Below are positions 5,164-6,831 of a DNA stretch of 6,831 bases, piece by piece (position 1 is the stretch's first letter; each line of letters begins with the position of its first letter). The notes beneath the pieces were generated by a model. That model did no database searches, was not told where the DNA came from, and saw nothing but the letters and a program-made list of their open reading frames with translations. Both the position numbers and the translations under genes were made by a program. Origin of the DNA: Bacteroidota bacterium (lineage in GTDB: Bacteria > Bacteroidota > Bacteroidia > Chitinophagales > Chitinophagaceae); the NCBI GenBank assembly GCA_023386855.1, contig JAEWIW010000309.1:1-6831 (forward strand), written 5' to 3'.

Positions 5164-6831
5164 CTATTTAATTGATATGGCTACCTTTAACAAACAGCCT
5201 TCGCCGGGACTTGAAATTACATCAACTGTTCCATTATGTAACTCTGCCCTACTGGTGATATTATTTAGTCCGATTCCTTTTGTTTTTTTTGAAGGATCAA
5301 AACCCACACCATTATCCTTGATCGTTATATTAAGCAATTTTTCAGTTACCGACAATTTAATCTCAGCCTTAGTCGCTTTTGAATGTTTGATAATATTGTT
5401 CACCTGCTCCTGTATGATTCGAAATACCATCAGTTCAAGATCAGAAGGAATTTCGAGCTCATCAATTTTATTGGAAATAAAATCAATTTTTACACCTCTT
5501 GCAAGCCTAACATTCGCCAGCATATCCTTAACTGCTTCCTTAATGCCAATGTCTCCAAGGGAAGGAGGAACCAATGACTTTGACAATGCCCTGATCTCAT
5601 CAATGGCGGTTGAAATGTTTGCATAACTTTTTTTCAGCATCTCTTCCACGAACTCTGCTTCATGCATCGCCAGGTCAATATATAATTTCGTTGTGGTCAG
5701 GATCTGGTTAATATTATCATGCAGCTCTCTGCCTATTTCTGTTCTTTCCTTTTCCTGTGCTCTTATTGTTGCCTCTGTGATCTGTCGCTGCCTTAATACT
5801 TTTTCTTCCTGTAGTTGCGACTGCAATTGTTTTATTTCTGTAAGATCAACAAGTGTTCCAATCATACGGTATGCCTGCCCGGATTCATCATACAGAATAA
5901 ACCCACGACTATATACAGGCCGGTTGATTCCATCAGCCGATTTAAAATGCAATTCTTCCTGCCAGTTGCTTAGCCTGTTCTTAAAACTGAACCTCAGCCT
6001 GTCGGCCATCTTCTTATATTCACCCCGCTCCATTTTGTCCTTCCACCACTCTATACTTGTTTCCTTAACATTATATCCAAAATTAACCGCAATGGCATCA
6101 TTCCATTTTACGGTCCAGGTGGTAAAGTTCACATCAAAGATGACATCATTTGTTGCTTCTGAAACGATGCGGAAAACCTCGTTACTTTGACGAAGCGATT
6201 CCTCAATTTTTTTTCTTTCGGTGATATCCCTGCTGATGCCTACCAGACCAATCACTTTTTCATGATCTTTTAATGGGATCAAAGTGGTGTTCAGCCATTG
6301 ATAGTCTCCGTTTGGCCGGTAGATCTTATCTTCCTTGATCTCCAGGGTTTTTCCTGTGCGAACAACTTCTTTATCATATTCAAGATAGGGTATAGCCGAT
6401 TCGCCATAATAATCAACAATGTTCTTACCAAGTGTTTCAAGCTCATTTTTTGCCCCGATCCTTTCAATAGTTGCCCTGTTATTGATCACATGCTTGAACC
6501 TGTCGTCCTTTACAAAAATGAGGTCAGGAATATGATCGATCAATGTTCTTAACAGGTGTCGTTCCCTTGCAAGGTTCTCTTCGTATTGTTTGCGTTCGGT
6601 GATATCCTGCATTGCACCGATCATTCTTAAAGGCTGCCCCGTATGATCGCGCATGATGATACCCTTATCCACTACATTGGAAATCTCACCACTGCTTTTT
6701 AAGAACCTGTATTCATCACTCCAGAAAGTATCCTGTGAATGATACACAGCATTATCGAAATTTCTCTTCACCCTCTCCTTATCTTCAGGGTGAATATGCA
6801 TCAGCCAGCTATTCTCAAAATCTTCCTGGAC
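5164..6831 (-). CDS. PAS-domain sensor histidine kinase, HisKA_3 type (N-terminus outside window)
   Basis: The frame is open to the right edge: ten further residues (VQEDFENSWL) precede the first internal ATG at 6799-6801 and complete a PAS motif, so the gene starts outside the window and 555 residues are visible. Numbered from the edge, these are the end of a first PAS with its PAC tail (about 1-82, QDITERK), a second PAS/PAC (about 90-212, RDITERK), a third (about 218-335, VDLTEIK), a helical linker, a HisKA_3 dimerisation domain with phospho-acceptor His371 in GRELHDNINQ, and a HATPase_c domain with N-box Asn478/Asn479, DNGVGFD (506-512) and GIGLNN (519-524). No transmembrane segment is visible, which suggests cytoplasmic sensing unless one lies upstream. 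It is the usual partner type for NarL regulators, one of which follows after 6 nt. Ligand unknown. Confidence 0.93.
   Translation of the reverse strand, partial: VQEDFENSWLMHIHPEDKERVKRNFDNAVYHSQDTFWSDEYRFLKSSGEISNVVDKGIIMRDHTGQPLRMIGAMQDITERKQYEENLARERHLLRTLIDHIPDLIFVKDDRFKHVINNRATIERIGAKNELETLGKNIVDYYGESAIPYLEYDKEVVRTGKTLEIKEDKIYRPNGDYQWLNTTLIPLKDHEKVIGLVGISRDITERKKIEESLRQSNEVFRIVSEATNDVIFDVNFTTWTVKWNDAIAVNFGYNVKETSIEWWKDKMERGEYKKMADRLRFSFKNRLSNWQEELHFKSADGINRPVYSRGFILYDESGQAYRMIGTLVDLTEIKQLQSQLQEEKVLRQRQITEATIRAQEKERTEIGRELHDNINQILTTTKLYIDLAMHEAEFVEEMLKKSYANISTAIDEIRALSKSLVPPSLGDIGIKEAVKDMLANVRLARGVKIDFISNKIDELEIPSDLELMVFRIIQEQVNNIIKHSKATKAEIKLSVTEKLLNITIKDNGVGFDPSKKTKGIGLNNITSRAELHNGTVDVISSPGEGCLLKVAISIK

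Noticed and set aside
5693..6190. Forward-strand open frame of 165 codons
   Set aside because: Antisense to the PAS/HisKA_3 region of the kinase; Ser/Cys/Leu-rich translation typical of a shadow frame.
6217..6612. Near-repeats of the sequence encoding DITERK in the kinase gene
   Set aside because: Explained by the conserved PAC tail of successive PAS domains; not a DNA repeat element.

Overview
The window looks like a chromosomal segment of a Bacteroidota species, most likely Chitinophagaceae or a relative. The evidence is a secreted protein ending in a type IX secretion (T9SS) type A sorting domain, TATnTTTG promoter-like boxes, weak or absent Shine-Dalgarno sites with TTG starts, and the protein style of the two-component and SixA genes. 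This assignment rests on family knowledge and not on a database search.

Layout. On the + strand, the 3' end of a MurG-like glycosyltransferase (from base 1, cut by the window edge) runs into a ten-helix EamA/DMT transporter (369-1268). The two are translationally coupled by a TTGA stop/start overlap. Everything else is on the - strand and is read from right to left. A PAS-rich sensor histidine kinase (cut by the right edge) is followed by a NarL/FixJ-type response regulator, a SixA-type phosphohistidine phosphatase and a lipoprotein alpha/beta-hydrolase. Gaps are 6 and 5 nt, then a 4-nt ATGA overlap, so this is almost certainly one operon. After a 335-nt intergenic region comes a second, homologous alpha/beta-hydrolase (1258-2733) with a signal peptide, an Fn3-like domain and a T9SS C-terminal domain. 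Its stop overlaps the stop of the transporter tail to tail by 11 nt. A GC-rich hairpin inside the transporter gene could serve as its terminator.

How the genes may work together (inference). Cytoplasmic PAS domains would sense a signal, and the HisKA_3 kinase would phosphorylate D56 of the LuxR-type regulator. The SixA protein could drain phosphohistidine signals. The two hydrolases are predicted to be exported by different routes, one as a lipoprotein and one through T9SS. They share six non-signal cysteines and a Ser-Asp-His triad layout, so they look like a duplicated esterase placed in two compartments and possibly controlled by the neighbouring two-component system.

No RNA gene, CRISPR array, insertion sequence or phage feature was found. 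The least ordinary aspects are the SixA gene inside a NarL-type two-component operon, the hydrolase pair, and the convergent overlap with an embedded terminator-like hairpin.
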